Assembly (NCBI GenBank): GCA_040753915.1 | Contig: JBFMDN010000023.1 | Location: forward strand, 14,714-78,713 | Origin: JBFMDN01 sp040753915 | Lineage (GTDB): Bacteria > Desulfobacterota > Desulfomonilia > Desulfomonilales > Desulfomonilaceae | Length of the DNA: 64,000 bases | Direction of reading: 5' to 3' | Shown: piece after piece, positions 7,660-16,060 of the stretch | Layout: every line of letters starts with the position of its first letter | Position numbering within the stretch: position 1 is the stretch's first letter | The notes under the pieces: model-generated | The model's database searches: none | Told to the model about the DNA's origin: nothing | The model's input: the letters and a program-made list of their open reading frames with translations, nothing else | Made by a program: the position numbers and the translations under genes

Positions 7660-10266
7660 ATGTCCCAGACACGAGAAATGATCGCTCAGCAGGATACGGA
7701 ACGGATTCCGGATCTGGCTCACTATCTGAGTGGGCAGAAGGCCACGGTAAAGGAATTTGCCGCGGGAGAGAAGATCACAGGACCTGGTGAAGGTCGCGAT
7801 CGCATTATCTGTCTCATCTCGGGTCGGGCAGAGGTGGTTGTGGGATACCGAGCTTCCGGCGAAGTGATTGTTGAAGGCCTGGATCCGGGGGATGTCTTCG
7901 GTAATTTGGCCTTTCTCACAGGGAGAGCATGGCCCAAGGACGCTGAGCTCGTGGCCACTGAGCCTTCGACCGTCCTGGAGATATCACTGGACCGTTTCCA
8001 GGTGATTCTTCGGGAAAATCCGGAATTCACGGTTTCTCTCCTCAAATCCCTGGGCAAGAAGGTCGTCCAGGGGGATCGCAATGAATTTGCCGCGCTGGTC
8101 CACGTGGAAGGGACGGACGCTGCCGCTGTCTGCGCCTATCCCTCTCATCCCGGTCTCCCTGATGAGGTGCAGTCCCGATTTCAAGCCCTGGCGCTCGCAG
8201 GAGAGTCTGTCCTGATCGTAGGGGAAAACGGGGTTGGAAAGGACGTGCTGGCATACGCCATCTTCGGAGCCGCCATTACCCACAATGAGGTGCTGGTGCC
8301 CGTGGATGTGCGTCGAATGCGGAGAGAGATAGGTTTCCTACGGACTCGGTCGCACTCGGGGAACGACACTTGGCATGAGGCCACGGAAGAGATGCAGTTC
8401 TTTTTCGGACGGGAGACGCGAGGAGAGAACGGAGCAATCAAGACGCTTCCCGGATATCTGGACCTGGCCAATAATGGAACTCTTTTCATTCGAGGGGCGG
8501 AGCATCTCAAGGCAGTGACTCAGCAGAAACTGGTGGACGCACTGAAAACCGGGGTTTACTGTCCGGTGGGTAGCAGCCAGGTCATGAAGGCAGATTTCCG
8601 TCTCATCTGCACGACAGAGATCATTCCTGATCAATTTACCCTGTACAGGCACCCCTTAATGTACGAGCTCAAAGACAGCTCGCTGTTTGTGCCACCTCTG
8701 CGGGATCGACAAGATCAGTTGCTGCCATTGGCTAGACGTTACCTGGCCCATTACGCCAGAGAGATGAACAAGAAGGTCCCCACACTCTCCGAGCTCACCG
8801 TGAAGGCAATGACGGATTATTCATGGCCGGGGAATGACCTTGAATTGGCCAATACCATGAGGCGGGCGGTCATGGTATGTCCCGACGACCTGATCCGACG
8901 GCAAGACCTCATGTTCGACAGCCGGCGTCCTGAAGGTCGGGCCCGCTACAATCTTCTCAGGATTAAGCCCATTCGGCAGGCTCTGCTGAGCCCGCTCTTT
9001 CCCGCGATTCTTCAAAGTGCATTTGTACCCTTGTTTGTGGCCACAGTCCTTCTTCTATTTCTCGGCCCCGCGGATCCATCAAAAAACTTGGCGTCGGTAG
9101 TGATGTGGGCGCTGGCGTGGCCCGGGCTCATCGTGGCGGCATTCTTCGGCGCACGTATTTCTTGCAGTATATGCGCGATCGGAGCCCTGAGCACCCTGGC
9201 AAAACGAATTGTGTCGCTGGAAATCCCGTTTCCCGAAATACTCAAGAAGCGGAGCGACTTTCTTATAGCAGGAGGCATTCTCTTCCTCATCTGGATGGAA
9301 TCCGCGACGGATATGCGGAATCATCCCTTCTACCTCGGACTGCTGTTACTCGTCATGTTTGTCCTCGCGTTCGTCATGAACACGCTCTACGCGAGGCAGT
9401 CATGGTGCCGCTACCTCTGTCCGTTGGGGGGAATGACAGGACTTCTGGCTCGAACATCACTCGTGGAGTTGAGGGCCCAGCGCGAAATTTGTCTTTCCCG
9501 GTGCAATTCACCCACGTGTTATTTCGGGACTTCCAAGGCCGAGGGATGTTCGTTCGGACAAGTTGTGGCCACGTTGCACAGCAATCACTTCTGCAAGATT
9601 TGCGCTAGCTGCGTCAAAAACTGTAAGCTCGACGCAATCATGCTCAATGTGAGAATTCCAGGGGACGAACTGGGAGAAGTGCGTCATGTGCGAACCGGGA
9701 CGGGATTTCTCGTGTTGGGTCTCTGCGGCGCACTGATTACAGACCTCTTTCTCAGGACACCGCACTATGAGCATCTGGTCAGTTGGTTGGCCTGGCCCCA
9801 AGTAGCCACGTTCACGTTTTCCTACCTTGGGGTTATTCTCGGAGTAAATCTGCTCTCCCTTGGGGCAACCGCTCTGTCGCGTCGCACCTTCAGGGAGCGA
9901 TTTCTTGAGAATTATTCACGATTCGCTTTGTCCCTCCTCCCTCTTGCCGCAATGGGTCTTCTGGCGTTCCACCTGCACTATTTCTTCACAGTTGGCGCCA
10001 AAGCTCCCGGTCTCATCGGGCAGTACTTTGGGATCGCCTCCCTGGAAGGATCAAACCCTGTCATGCCCACAGCCGGCTCTCTGCTTGTACAACACCTCCT
10101 CATTGTTACTGGGCTTGGCTGGAGCCTGATCACCATGTGCCGTCTCGGGCGCTGGTCACGGAACGCGAGGGTCTTCGCGGTCCCGCTGGGAGTGCTACCG
10201 CATGCCCTAGTGGCCTGTCTCCTCGCACTGGCCATAACAGTTCTGCTGAGAATAGCTTTTTCTTGA
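7660..10266 (+). CDS. Cyclic-nucleotide-binding / degenerate sigma-54-type AAA+ / membrane polyferredoxin fusion
   Basis: A protein of 868 residues with three parts. Residues about 20-145 form a CRP-type effector domain (EFAAGEKITGPGEG, LDPGDVFGNLAFLTG). Residues about 165-420 resemble the central domain of sigma-54 activators, with an intact Walker A (VGENGVGKD near residue 188). The GAFTGA loop is missing, and the Walker-B position reads GTLFIRGAEHL instead of the usual GTLFLDE. The C-terminal half has several membrane helices and NapH/NosR-like cysteine clusters (CRYLCPLGG; CKICASCVKNC near residue 645) for 4Fe-4S centres. There is no helix-turn-helix. It is probably a membrane redox protein with a nucleotide-sensing cytosolic half rather than a transcription factor. 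The start at 7660 follows GAAGAAGG. Confidence 0.85.
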   Translation: MSQTREMIAQQDTERIPDLAHYLSGQKATVKEFAAGEKITGPGEGRDRIICLISGRAEVVVGYRASGEVIVEGLDPGDVFGNLAFLTGRAWPKDAELVATEPSTVLEISLDRFQVILRENPEFTVSLLKSLGKKVVQGDRNEFAALVHVEGTDAAAVCAYPSHPGLPDEVQSRFQALALAGESVLIVGENGVGKDVLAYAIFGAAITHNEVLVPVDVRRMRREIGFLRTRSHSGNDTWHEATEEMQFFFGRETRGENGAIKTLPGYLDLANNGTLFIRGAEHLKAVTQQKLVDALKTGVYCPVGSSQVMKADFRLICTTEIIPDQFTLYRHPLMYELKDSSLFVPPLRDRQDQLLPLARRYLAHYAREMNKKVPTLSELTVKAMTDYSWPGNDLELANTMRRAVMVCPDDLIRRQDLMFDSRRPEGRARYNLLRIKPIRQALLSPLFPAILQSAFVPLFVATVLLLFLGPADPSKNLASVVMWALAWPGLIVAAFFGARISCSICAIGALSTLAKRIVSLEIPFPEILKKRSDFLIAGGILFLIWMESATDMRNHPFYLGLLLLVMFVLAFVMNTLYARQSWCRYLCPLGGMTGLLARTSLVELRAQREICLSRCNSPTCYFGTSKAEGCSFGQVVATLHSNHFCKICASCVKNCKLDAIMLNVRIPGDELGEVRHVRTGTGFLVLGLCGALITDLFLRTPHYEHLVSWLAWPQVATFTFSYLGVILGVNLLSLGATALSRRTFRERFLENYSRFALSLLPLAAMGLLAFHLHYFFTVGAKAPGLIGQYFGIASLEGSNPVMPTAGSLLVQHLLIVTGLGWSLITMCRLGRWSRNARVFAVPLGVLPHALVACLLALAITVLLRIAFS

Positions 10267-10288
10267 CGGTCGTCTTGCCAAAAGGCTC

Positions 10289-10318
10289 GGAGGGCTATTC
10301 TTCTCCGAGGAGCCCTCC
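10289..10318 (+). terminator. Hairpin after the polyferredoxin fusion gene
   Basis: Arms GGAGGGCT and AGCCCTCC with a 14-nt loop lie 23 bp after the stop at 10266. No U-run follows, so its strength as an intrinsic terminator is uncertain. Confidence 0.4.
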
Positions 10319-10431
10319 GTCCATTCGTCCATAAGAAATCCAGAAGCTTCTTACAGTCACAACCGTTACAGTGATTGCCAAGAATTCTGTTCCCTTCGCG
10401 TGTGTCGAGAGCGTTTTCGCGAGGATCCCAG

Positions 10432-10506
10432 ACCGGGGGAGCGGGTCTCTCTCCCCGGTCATTTTTGAACAGGCGAAACGGACATTATCTTTGGCAACCG
10501 CTACTA
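10432..10506 (+). repeat. Dispersed hairpin-plus-tail repeat, copy 2
   Basis: Inverted arms GACCGGGG and CCCCGGTC are followed by a tail (TTGAACAGGCGAAACGGAC ... TTGGCAACCGCTA) closely matching copies at 1935 and 21309. The arms differ from copy 1 but remain self-complementary, which suggests selection for the hairpin rather than its sequence. Confidence 0.6.
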
Positions 10507-10514
10507 TATGAATG

Positions 10515-11459
10515 TCATTCCGTGGTCTGAGCCGCTGCGCCCTCTTCGGCTACGGTCAATCCCTCTGCTTCAACCTCCGTGGGTTCCGCCTCTGAGACCT
10601 CTACCGGCTTGACAGGCTTCTGGACCGTGCCACCGGACAAGAGCCGGCGCCTGCTCGGCTTATCGATTATGGTTCCCGGTGGCGCAGCGTAGGACGGATG
10701 AGCGAGATCCATCCCCGAATGCTTCCAGATATACGTGTACGCGTCAGCTATACTGTTGATCATGTCGCTGTAGATGTTGTTAACGTCGCGGTTGGTCAGG
10801 ACAATCTGCCTGTTGAACTTGTCGGGAGCGCGAAAGATCGAATACATGTCTTCTCGCGTCTGGGCGTTGAAATGGGGGTTCCGCACGTGTTTGAGCGTGG
10901 GGGTCGTATCCGAGCGCAACGACTCCATGAGCTCCCCGAGAGAGTTGTAGTCTCCATACCCGTCGTAGAAAACCCAGATGTCGATAACGCTCTCGGCGAC
11001 AAGGGCGTCGAGTGCGCGGGAGAATCTGTCGAGGTACTTCAGATCCGGAAATTCAGGCATCTTGGTGAGCACGATGGACTTGCCGATCATCCCAAGCCGT
11101 CCGGCAAGGTTTGTCTGAGACGTGTCCAACTTGATAGCGCCGCCTTTGAATGCTGCCACGCAGTACGGTATGTCCCGCATCAAACGCGCGTATGACCGAG
11201 ACCGTATTTCTTCCAGATCGATGATCTTGCCCGGATTTGACATCACGTCCCGATCCACAAAGGTCATTCCTCTGAGAAAATCGTAGCGGTTCTGGTAAAT
11301 GTACTGGCCCATGGACCGCGGTATCAGCCTGAGGACATCCTTGGTGACGCTCCTGAGGAACTCCACGTGGCTGTCATAGGGGACGTATGCGTGAGCCGGA
11401 ACGGTAAGGAGAATTGAGAGAAGGAATGCCGGCAACAGGTTCTTGAGCGCTCTGACCAT
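10515..11459 (-). CDS. Secreted protein of unknown function
   Basis: A protein of 314 residues with a signal peptide (MVRALKNLLPAFLLSILLTV, cleavage near AHA at about residue 24). The exported domain has HVEFLRSVTKDVLRLIP and IIDLEEIRSRSYARLMRDIPY motifs, then a low-complexity acidic tail rich in Glu, Val, Ala and Thr (about residues 275-314). AAGGAGG stands 7 bp before the ATG. The internal pattern loosely resembles proteins annotated as zinc-dependent phospholipase C-like, but the expected His/Asp ligands are not evident, so no function is assigned. It is separated from mutS by about 125 bp, same strand, and probably transcribed from its own promoter. Confidence 0.75.
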   Translation of the reverse strand: MVRALKNLLPAFLLSILLTVPAHAYVPYDSHVEFLRSVTKDVLRLIPRSMGQYIYQNRYDFLRGMTFVDRDVMSNPGKIIDLEEIRSRSYARLMRDIPYCVAAFKGGAIKLDTSQTNLAGRLGMIGKSIVLTKMPEFPDLKYLDRFSRALDALVAESVIDIWVFYDGYGDYNSLGELMESLRSDTTPTLKHVRNPHFNAQTREDMYSIFRAPDKFNRQIVLTNRDVNNIYSDMINSIADAYTYIWKHSGMDLAHPSYAAPPGTIIDKPSRRRLLSGGTVQKPVKPVEVSEAEPTEVEAEGLTVAEEGAAAQTTE

Positions 11460-11585
11460 CGAGAGGCCTCCTTGAGAAAGGAGTGTTCGCGGGAGACTCT
11501 ATCCCACACGGGTGAGGATACCACAGTGCGAAACTAAAATCAATCCTCATTTCAAGATACTAGTCAGAATAGATGATAGATTGCC

Positions 11586-14216
11586 TTAAGAGAGGCGACC
11601 GCCATACTTGCGCTTCCATTCGAAAAGCACGGTGAGAGCCTCAAGTGGGGTAAGGGACTCGGGGTCCAGACTTTCCAGCTCTCTTGCCAGGTCGTCTGCC
11701 ATGTACCCGAACAACTCGGCCTGGACCGGCCCACCTTTCGAAAGGCTCTTCGCTCGTTTGCCCTGCGCGATTGTTGGCCTGCCCCAGGGATCGATTTCTT
11801 TCTTTTCAAGATTGGAGAGGATTTCCTTCGCGCGCGCTATGACTGAATCTGGTATTCCAGCCAGCCGAGCCACCTGAATCCCGTAGGAGCGGTTCGAGCC
11901 GCCCGGGACTATCTTGCGCAAGAAGACGATTCGATCTTTTGATTCTCGAACAGCGATGCTGAAGTTACGTACCCGGTCTCGTTCGCGGGCTATGTCAACC
12001 AGCTCATGATAGTGCGTCGCGAAGAGCGTTCGAGGACCGGCTTTGGCTTTGTCATGGAGGTATTCGGTCACCGCCCACGCGATGGAGAGGCCGTCAAAAG
12101 TGCTGGTTCCTCGTCCAATCTCGTCAAGCAGCACGAGCGATCGCTCGGTCGCGTTGTGGAGTATCTCAGCCGTCTCGTTCATCTCCACCATGAAGGTAGA
12201 CTGTCCGAACGCTAGATAGTCTGCGGCTCCGATACGCGTAAAGATGCGGTCCACGATACCGATGGACGCCTCCTTCGCGGGAACTAATGAGCCGATCTGG
12301 CCCATGAGAACGATCAGGGCCGTTTGCCGCATGTACGTGGACTTGCCTGCCATATTTGGTCCGGTAATGATCAAGATCTGATTCTCGGACCGATCCAAAG
12401 TGACGTCGTTGGGCACGTACGGCTCCCTGTGATCGAACTGCTCCACGACCGGATGCCGTCCTTCAATGATGCGAATCTGCTCTCCGTCGTGGACCTGAGG
12501 GCGAACGTATCCCGCAGCAGTCGCAATTTCGGCAAAGGATTGGAGAACGTCAATCGTGGCGACGGAAGCCGCTGTCTGCTGTATTCTGGGTATGATCTCC
12601 AGGAGCCTGGTTCGTAGCAGCTCGAAAATCTTTTCTTCCAGCTCGACTATCATTTCCTGCGCGTTGAGCACCTTGAGCTCGTATTCTTTGAGCTCTTCCG
12701 TTATATAGCGCTCAGCGTTCACAAGGGTCTGCTTCCGGGAATAGGACGCGGGAACCTTGTCCCTGTGGGTGTTGGTCACCTCGATGTAATACCCGAAAAC
12801 TCGATTGTACCCGACCTTGAGATTGGGAATGCCCGTAGCCTGCCTCTCTCTTGCCTCGATACCCGCTATCCACTCTTTGCCGCTCACCTTGATCGAGCGA
12901 AGCTCGTCGAGCTCCTTGTCGTATCCGTCTCGAACCACCCCTCCTTCCCGCAAGGAAGGGGGGGGAGAATCCACGATCAGAGCAGCGATGGCATGAGCCA
13001 CGTAGGCCAGATCATCCATCCTACTCAGCTCCGCGGCGAGCGGGGTGTCAATCTGTCCTATGAGGTTGATGAGGGCAGGGATTTTCTCAGCGGAGAATCG
13101 AAGTTGCACGAGATCGCGGGGGGTGGCACTCTTTAACGATATTTTGCCTGCGATTCGTTCCAGGTCTCCGATCTCTCTGAGCAAGGTCCGGATCTCACCA
13201 CGTTCCACGGTGCGCTCGACGAGGCTTTCCACAGTCTCACTGCGTCGCAGAATTTCCCGCACATCCATGAGGGGGTAGGAGACCCACTGCCTCAGGAGTC
13301 GTCCCCCCATAGAGGTGCAGGTCTTGTCCAGAAGGCGGATGAGGGTCCCGTCAGAGGTGCCGTCCTTCAAGCTCTTGAATATCTCCAGGTTTCTGAGCGT
13401 AGACTGATCCAGCACCATGTAGCTTCCCAGGTGATATACCCGGAGGGGCTTGATGTGGACAGGAACGTCGAACCTTGTCTGTTTCACGTACCCTACTACG
13501 GTGCCGGCGGCCACAGTCAGAGCCGACTCATCGGACAGTCCAAACCCTTCCAGGTTTTGGACACCGTACAGCTCCCTGAGAGCTTCGCAACATCCATGAG
13601 GCTCGCACAGCCATTCTTCTACCCTGTGCACGTACAGGGAGCCGTCCACTACTGCGAACGCGGGGTGGTCATCGGGTAGACGCTCGGAAACGAGTACTTC
13701 CTTGGGTTCAAGGCGTCTCAGCTCCTGAGCCGCGAGAGACAGGTCATCGGTCCCGGTCACGAGCAGGTCTCCTGTGGAGAGGTCCAAAGCGGCAAGACCT
13801 ATCTGCTCGTTCTTTGTAGCGAGCGCCACCACAAAATGATTTTCGTCTGCCTTGAGCGTTCCGGGATCGTCCGTAAGGCCTGGAGTCAGTACCCGCGTGA
13901 CGTCCCGACGGACGATGCCCTTTGCGGTCCGAGGATCCTCCACTTGATCGCAGACCGCCACTCTCTCGCCGGCCATGAGGAGCCTGGATATATAGGAAGA
14001 GGCTGCGTGGTGAGGGAAGCCGCACATGGGAACGGCTTCCTCTTTGTTCTTGTCACGGGTCGTCAGCGCGATATCGAGGATCTGGGAGGCTTTTCGAGCA
14101 TCCTCGAAGAACATCTCGTAAAAGTCTCCCATGCGGAAGAGGAGGATAGCATCCGGATGACGGTTCTTGTGAGCCTGATATTGGCGCATCATGGGGGTGA
14201 GATTCGAATCCGACAC
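11586..14216 (-). CDS. mutS: DNA mismatch repair protein MutS
   Basis: Full-length MutS (876 residues from the GTG at 14216). The mismatch-binding domain carries the conserved motif in LLFRMGDFYEMF. The connector, lever and clamp regions follow, then the ATPase domain with Walker A GPNMAGKSTYMRQ, the Walker B and signature region LLDEIGRGTSTFDG, and the ATHYHEL motif. The GTG start is chosen because it makes the N-terminus match MutS (SDSNLTPMMRQYQ) with AGGATAGAG just upstream. An in-frame TTG lies 27 bp earlier. No mutL is adjacent. This is the canonical mismatch-recognition ATPase, distinct from the two MutS-like ATPases at 29.9-33.0 kb. Confidence 0.97.
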   Translation of the reverse strand: MSDSNLTPMMRQYQAHKNRHPDAILLFRMGDFYEMFFEDARKASQILDIALTTRDKNKEEAVPMCGFPHHAASSYISRLLMAGERVAVCDQVEDPRTAKGIVRRDVTRVLTPGLTDDPGTLKADENHFVVALATKNEQIGLAALDLSTGDLLVTGTDDLSLAAQELRRLEPKEVLVSERLPDDHPAFAVVDGSLYVHRVEEWLCEPHGCCEALRELYGVQNLEGFGLSDESALTVAAGTVVGYVKQTRFDVPVHIKPLRVYHLGSYMVLDQSTLRNLEIFKSLKDGTSDGTLIRLLDKTCTSMGGRLLRQWVSYPLMDVREILRRSETVESLVERTVERGEIRTLLREIGDLERIAGKISLKSATPRDLVQLRFSAEKIPALINLIGQIDTPLAAELSRMDDLAYVAHAIAALIVDSPPPSLREGGVVRDGYDKELDELRSIKVSGKEWIAGIEARERQATGIPNLKVGYNRVFGYYIEVTNTHRDKVPASYSRKQTLVNAERYITEELKEYELKVLNAQEMIVELEEKIFELLRTRLLEIIPRIQQTAASVATIDVLQSFAEIATAAGYVRPQVHDGEQIRIIEGRHPVVEQFDHREPYVPNDVTLDRSENQILIITGPNMAGKSTYMRQTALIVLMGQIGSLVPAKEASIGIVDRIFTRIGAADYLAFGQSTFMVEMNETAEILHNATERSLVLLDEIGRGTSTFDGLSIAWAVTEYLHDKAKAGPRTLFATHYHELVDIARERDRVRNFSIAVRESKDRIVFLRKIVPGGSNRSYGIQVARLAGIPDSVIARAKEILSNLEKKEIDPWGRPTIAQGKRAKSLSKGGPVQAELFGYMADDLARELESLDPESLTPLEALTVLFEWKRKYGGRLS

Positions 14217-14507
14217 GGGCTCTATCCTGGACAAAGGTCTCAACTCCCTGCGGAGGGACGCACGAAAGTTCTGGAATATTCCCGCATGATACTCGCAGCA
14301 CCTCTTGAGTCAAGCAGCGCGCATTGGGCCAAGGCGTCCGTGTGCAGGCCTTGGAACCTCGGCCTCGTAGCAGGAATACGTGTATTTTCTGGACCGGCAG
14401 GCAAGAATTTGCTACTCGGTACAAGAAGGCGTGATGATGAGCTAGGCCTGTGCGAGACGTTTTTTTCGCCTCTTTGTGCCCAAAATCTGTTGGGAAGGCA
14501 ACAATCA
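14217..14507. other. Gap between mutS and the broken toxin locus
   Basis: About 290 bp without a supported gene or clear repeat. It must carry the divergent promoters for mutS and the small plus-strand ORF, but no strong -35/-10 pair was found. Confidence 0.4.
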
Positions 14508-14704
14508 TGCAATTCAAATTGGAGATCATGCTGTGTAGCGGATCGGGGGCATTCATACCTCGGACAGCTTTGGGCCAGAAGCTTGCGTCTTTGAGAAATC
14601 GTGCCATAGCTTCCGGAATGAAATTCCTGACGGAAAATGAGGTATTGGAAGAAGTGAAACGACGCCGCGGAGAGTTGGACATCGATGAAAAAGACGTACG
14701 TTGA
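14508..14704 (+). CDS. Putative antitoxin of a PIN-toxin pair
   Basis: A protein of 65 residues whose C-terminal half, LGQKLASLRNRAIASGMKFLTENEVLEEVKRRRGE in pattern, resembles small antitoxins that precede VapC/PIN genes. The ATG at 14508 follows GGAAGG at 8 bp. The gene overlaps the next frame by 20 bp, as expected for a toxin-antitoxin operon. The partner PIN gene is broken after about 20 residues, so this antitoxin is probably an orphan or decaying. Identification rests on the tail motif and the overlap only. Confidence 0.45.
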
Positions 14705-14900
14705 CGCTAATGTCTTGATTGCGGCATTCCAAGGTGACGAGCCGACATCGCCGGAGGTGCTGAAGGGGACATCAAAGATCTCGCGTCTCTTCGGCCGCTT
14801 GGATCGCAAACTGTGGGCTCACCTGAAATTGCCCGGTAGCAACCGAGGCTTGCCTCTTCAGAAGGGTTCTTCGGGGAGCGAAGTCACCTGGGTAGCGTAG
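14685..14900 (+). pseudogene. PIN-domain toxin remnant (VapC-like N-terminus only)
   Basis: The first 20 residues, beginning MKKTYVDANVLIAAF, are a textbook PIN-domain start containing the first catalytic Asp. After GDEP the reading frame loses all PIN character and stops at 71 residues instead of about 130. The later catalytic Asp/Glu residues are absent in all frames nearby. GGAGAG lies before the ATG. The junction is followed at once by the 3' end of the convergent DUF2786 gene, which suggests a deletion removed the rest of the toxin. Confidence 0.6.
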
Positions 14901-15603
14901 CTGCACGCTTGGGCTGGTCGTGCTGATCCAGATCGATGCAACCTGCATCCGAATATCCTTTGCGAAAGGCCTGAGCGCTCATGGGGGTGGGTTTGCCGTA
15001 TTCCCTTCGGACACGGCCGAACGTGCGCTCCATGTATCGACCAATCATTTGTTGTTTGGCAATGACAAGATCCTTGCAGCACCTCAGCTCCTCCACCCTG
15101 ACCGTTCTGGCTCTCTCCTCGAATCGCTCACCGATGCGTACCACCGCGCCATTGAGGTACGCATTCTTGAGGGACTGTCCGTTCCATCCCCGATGTGTCC
15201 TTTTGAGCTCGGGCAAGGCCCAGTCCGAGAGCAGCTTCAGTTCCCGCATGAGAAACCGGAAGGTGTGGGCTGCCACCTCGGAATCCGCCCTCGTACCGAT
15301 AAAGCTCAGCAGGGGCTTGGAGCCAGGTCTGCGGCGAAGGATATGCTCGCACTCAAACCCTCGCGACACGTGAACGATGAGGCCTCTGACCCAATTTCGC
15401 ACCACACGGCCGGGGTCGACAAATGCCTCTGACACTTCGATGCTGGAATTGATCTCCTCCACCGGAAGGTCGGCCATAGCGAGGTTGTACTTGGAAAGGA
15501 GCTCCCTGGCCTTGACCGCTGCCAGAGCGGCCTCGTTCTCATTTGAAGACTTGGCGAGCTCAAACAACTTCCGAACCTTATCAACAACTTGGTCTCGTGT
15601 CAC
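14884..15603 (-). CDS. DUF2786 domain protein
   Basis: About 239 residues. The N-terminal 40 residues (VVDKVRKLFELAKSSNENEA, then KARELLSKYNLAMADLP) are the DUF2786 signature. The rest, with HVSRGFECEHIL and FIGTRADSEVAAHTF, fits the domain that usually follows it. Function unknown; the family is common in phages and plasmids as well as chromosomes. The GTG at 15603 places the domain at the N-terminus. The frame stays open upstream to 15945, where it would run antisense through the leader region of the next gene; that extension has no family resemblance and I do not include it. The 3' end abuts the broken PIN gene. Confidence 0.75.
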   Translation of the reverse strand: MTRDQVVDKVRKLFELAKSSNENEAALAAVKARELLSKYNLAMADLPVEEINSSIEVSEAFVDPGRVVRNWVRGLIVHVSRGFECEHILRRRPGSKPLLSFIGTRADSEVAAHTFRFLMRELKLLSDWALPELKRTHRGWNGQSLKNAYLNGAVVRIGERFEERARTVRVEELRCCKDLVIAKQQMIGRYMERTFGRVRREYGKPTPMSAQAFRKGYSDAGCIDLDQHDQPKRAATLPR

Positions 15604-15816
15604 GTTTGTATCCCGTCCCCGGAAAAGTGCCTCGTCATATACCACGCGCAGAGCGCGGGTCAAGTATTTTCCGAGGCTCTCCGCACCGATTCGGTCACGC
15701 GTGAAGCGAACCTTGCATCCGCCGTGGCTTTGTCTACCTGGCAAGGCAATCGGGCAGGAGACGATGCGGCTTTCCCGGGCCGGAACCGAACACATGCCTA
15801 TGCCCGCCAAAAAAAC

Positions 15817-15845
15817 TTGACAGATTCGTCGGACCTTTGTACACA
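15817..15845 (+). promoter_or_regulatory. Sigma-70 promoter of the attenuator leader
   Basis: Perfect TTGACA (15817-15822), 17-bp spacer, then TACACA (15840-15845). Transcription would begin near 15852, just before the leader ribosome-binding site GAGAGGA. The -10 is only a partial match, and the implied 5' leader is short. Confidence 0.5.
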
Positions 15846-15864
15846 AGATTTTGAGAGGATAATC

Positions 15865-15930
15865 ATGGTCTGCACGCGTGACACATTCTTTTTCTTTTTT
15901 AGCTTTAGAAGGAGTACGTGCGTGACCTGA
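15865..15930 (+). CDS. Phenylalanine-rich leader peptide
   Basis: A frame of 21 codons beginning MVCTRDTFFFFFSF: five consecutive Phe codons (8-12) and another at 14. It is preceded by GAGAGGA 5 bp before the ATG and followed by an intrinsic terminator 30 bp past its TGA. The design parallels the enterobacterial pheA and pheST leaders (pheL, pheM). The TGA overlaps the segment GAGTGTGA (15929-15936), which can pair with TCACACTC (15970-15977) in the terminator, so a ribosome finishing the peptide would favour termination and one stalled at Phe codons would favour readthrough. The segment CACATTC (15882-15888), inside the coding part, can alternatively pair with GAGTGTG. The next gene is a CoA-transferase, not a known Phe biosynthetic gene. 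Confidence 0.6.
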   Translation: MVCTRDTFFFFFSFRRSTCVT

Positions 15931-15960
15931 GTGTGACCCTCTCACAACAAGGCATGAAAG

Positions 15961-15989
15961 AAGCAGAGTTCACACTCTGCTTTTTTTTT
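15961..15989 (+). terminator. Attenuator terminator upstream of the CoA-transferase gene
   Basis: A 9-bp stem AAGCAGAGT / ACTCTGCTT with loop TCAC is followed by an uninterrupted run of T's to 15989, a strong intrinsic terminator on the plus strand. No complete plus-strand gene ends before it. The only upstream plus-strand unit is the leader peptide. The 8-bp competing pairing 15929-15936 with 15970-15977 would destroy the stem. Confidence 0.8.
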
Positions 15990-16060
15990 GCCTGCGGCCG
16001 GCTTGTCCCTGCTCCACCAAGCAGCCGGTACTCGATCGATTAGTACGAAAGGAGAAAGAC

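Noticed and set aside
12940..12975. Palindromic C/G-rich stretch within mutS
   Set aside because: It encodes a normal MutS loop (SPPPSLREGGVVRDGYD region) and needs no other explanation.
15604..15945. N-terminal extension of the DUF2786 gene
   Set aside because: The open frame continues upstream, but the extra residues lack similarity and lie antisense to the leader and attenuator of the CoA-transferase gene.
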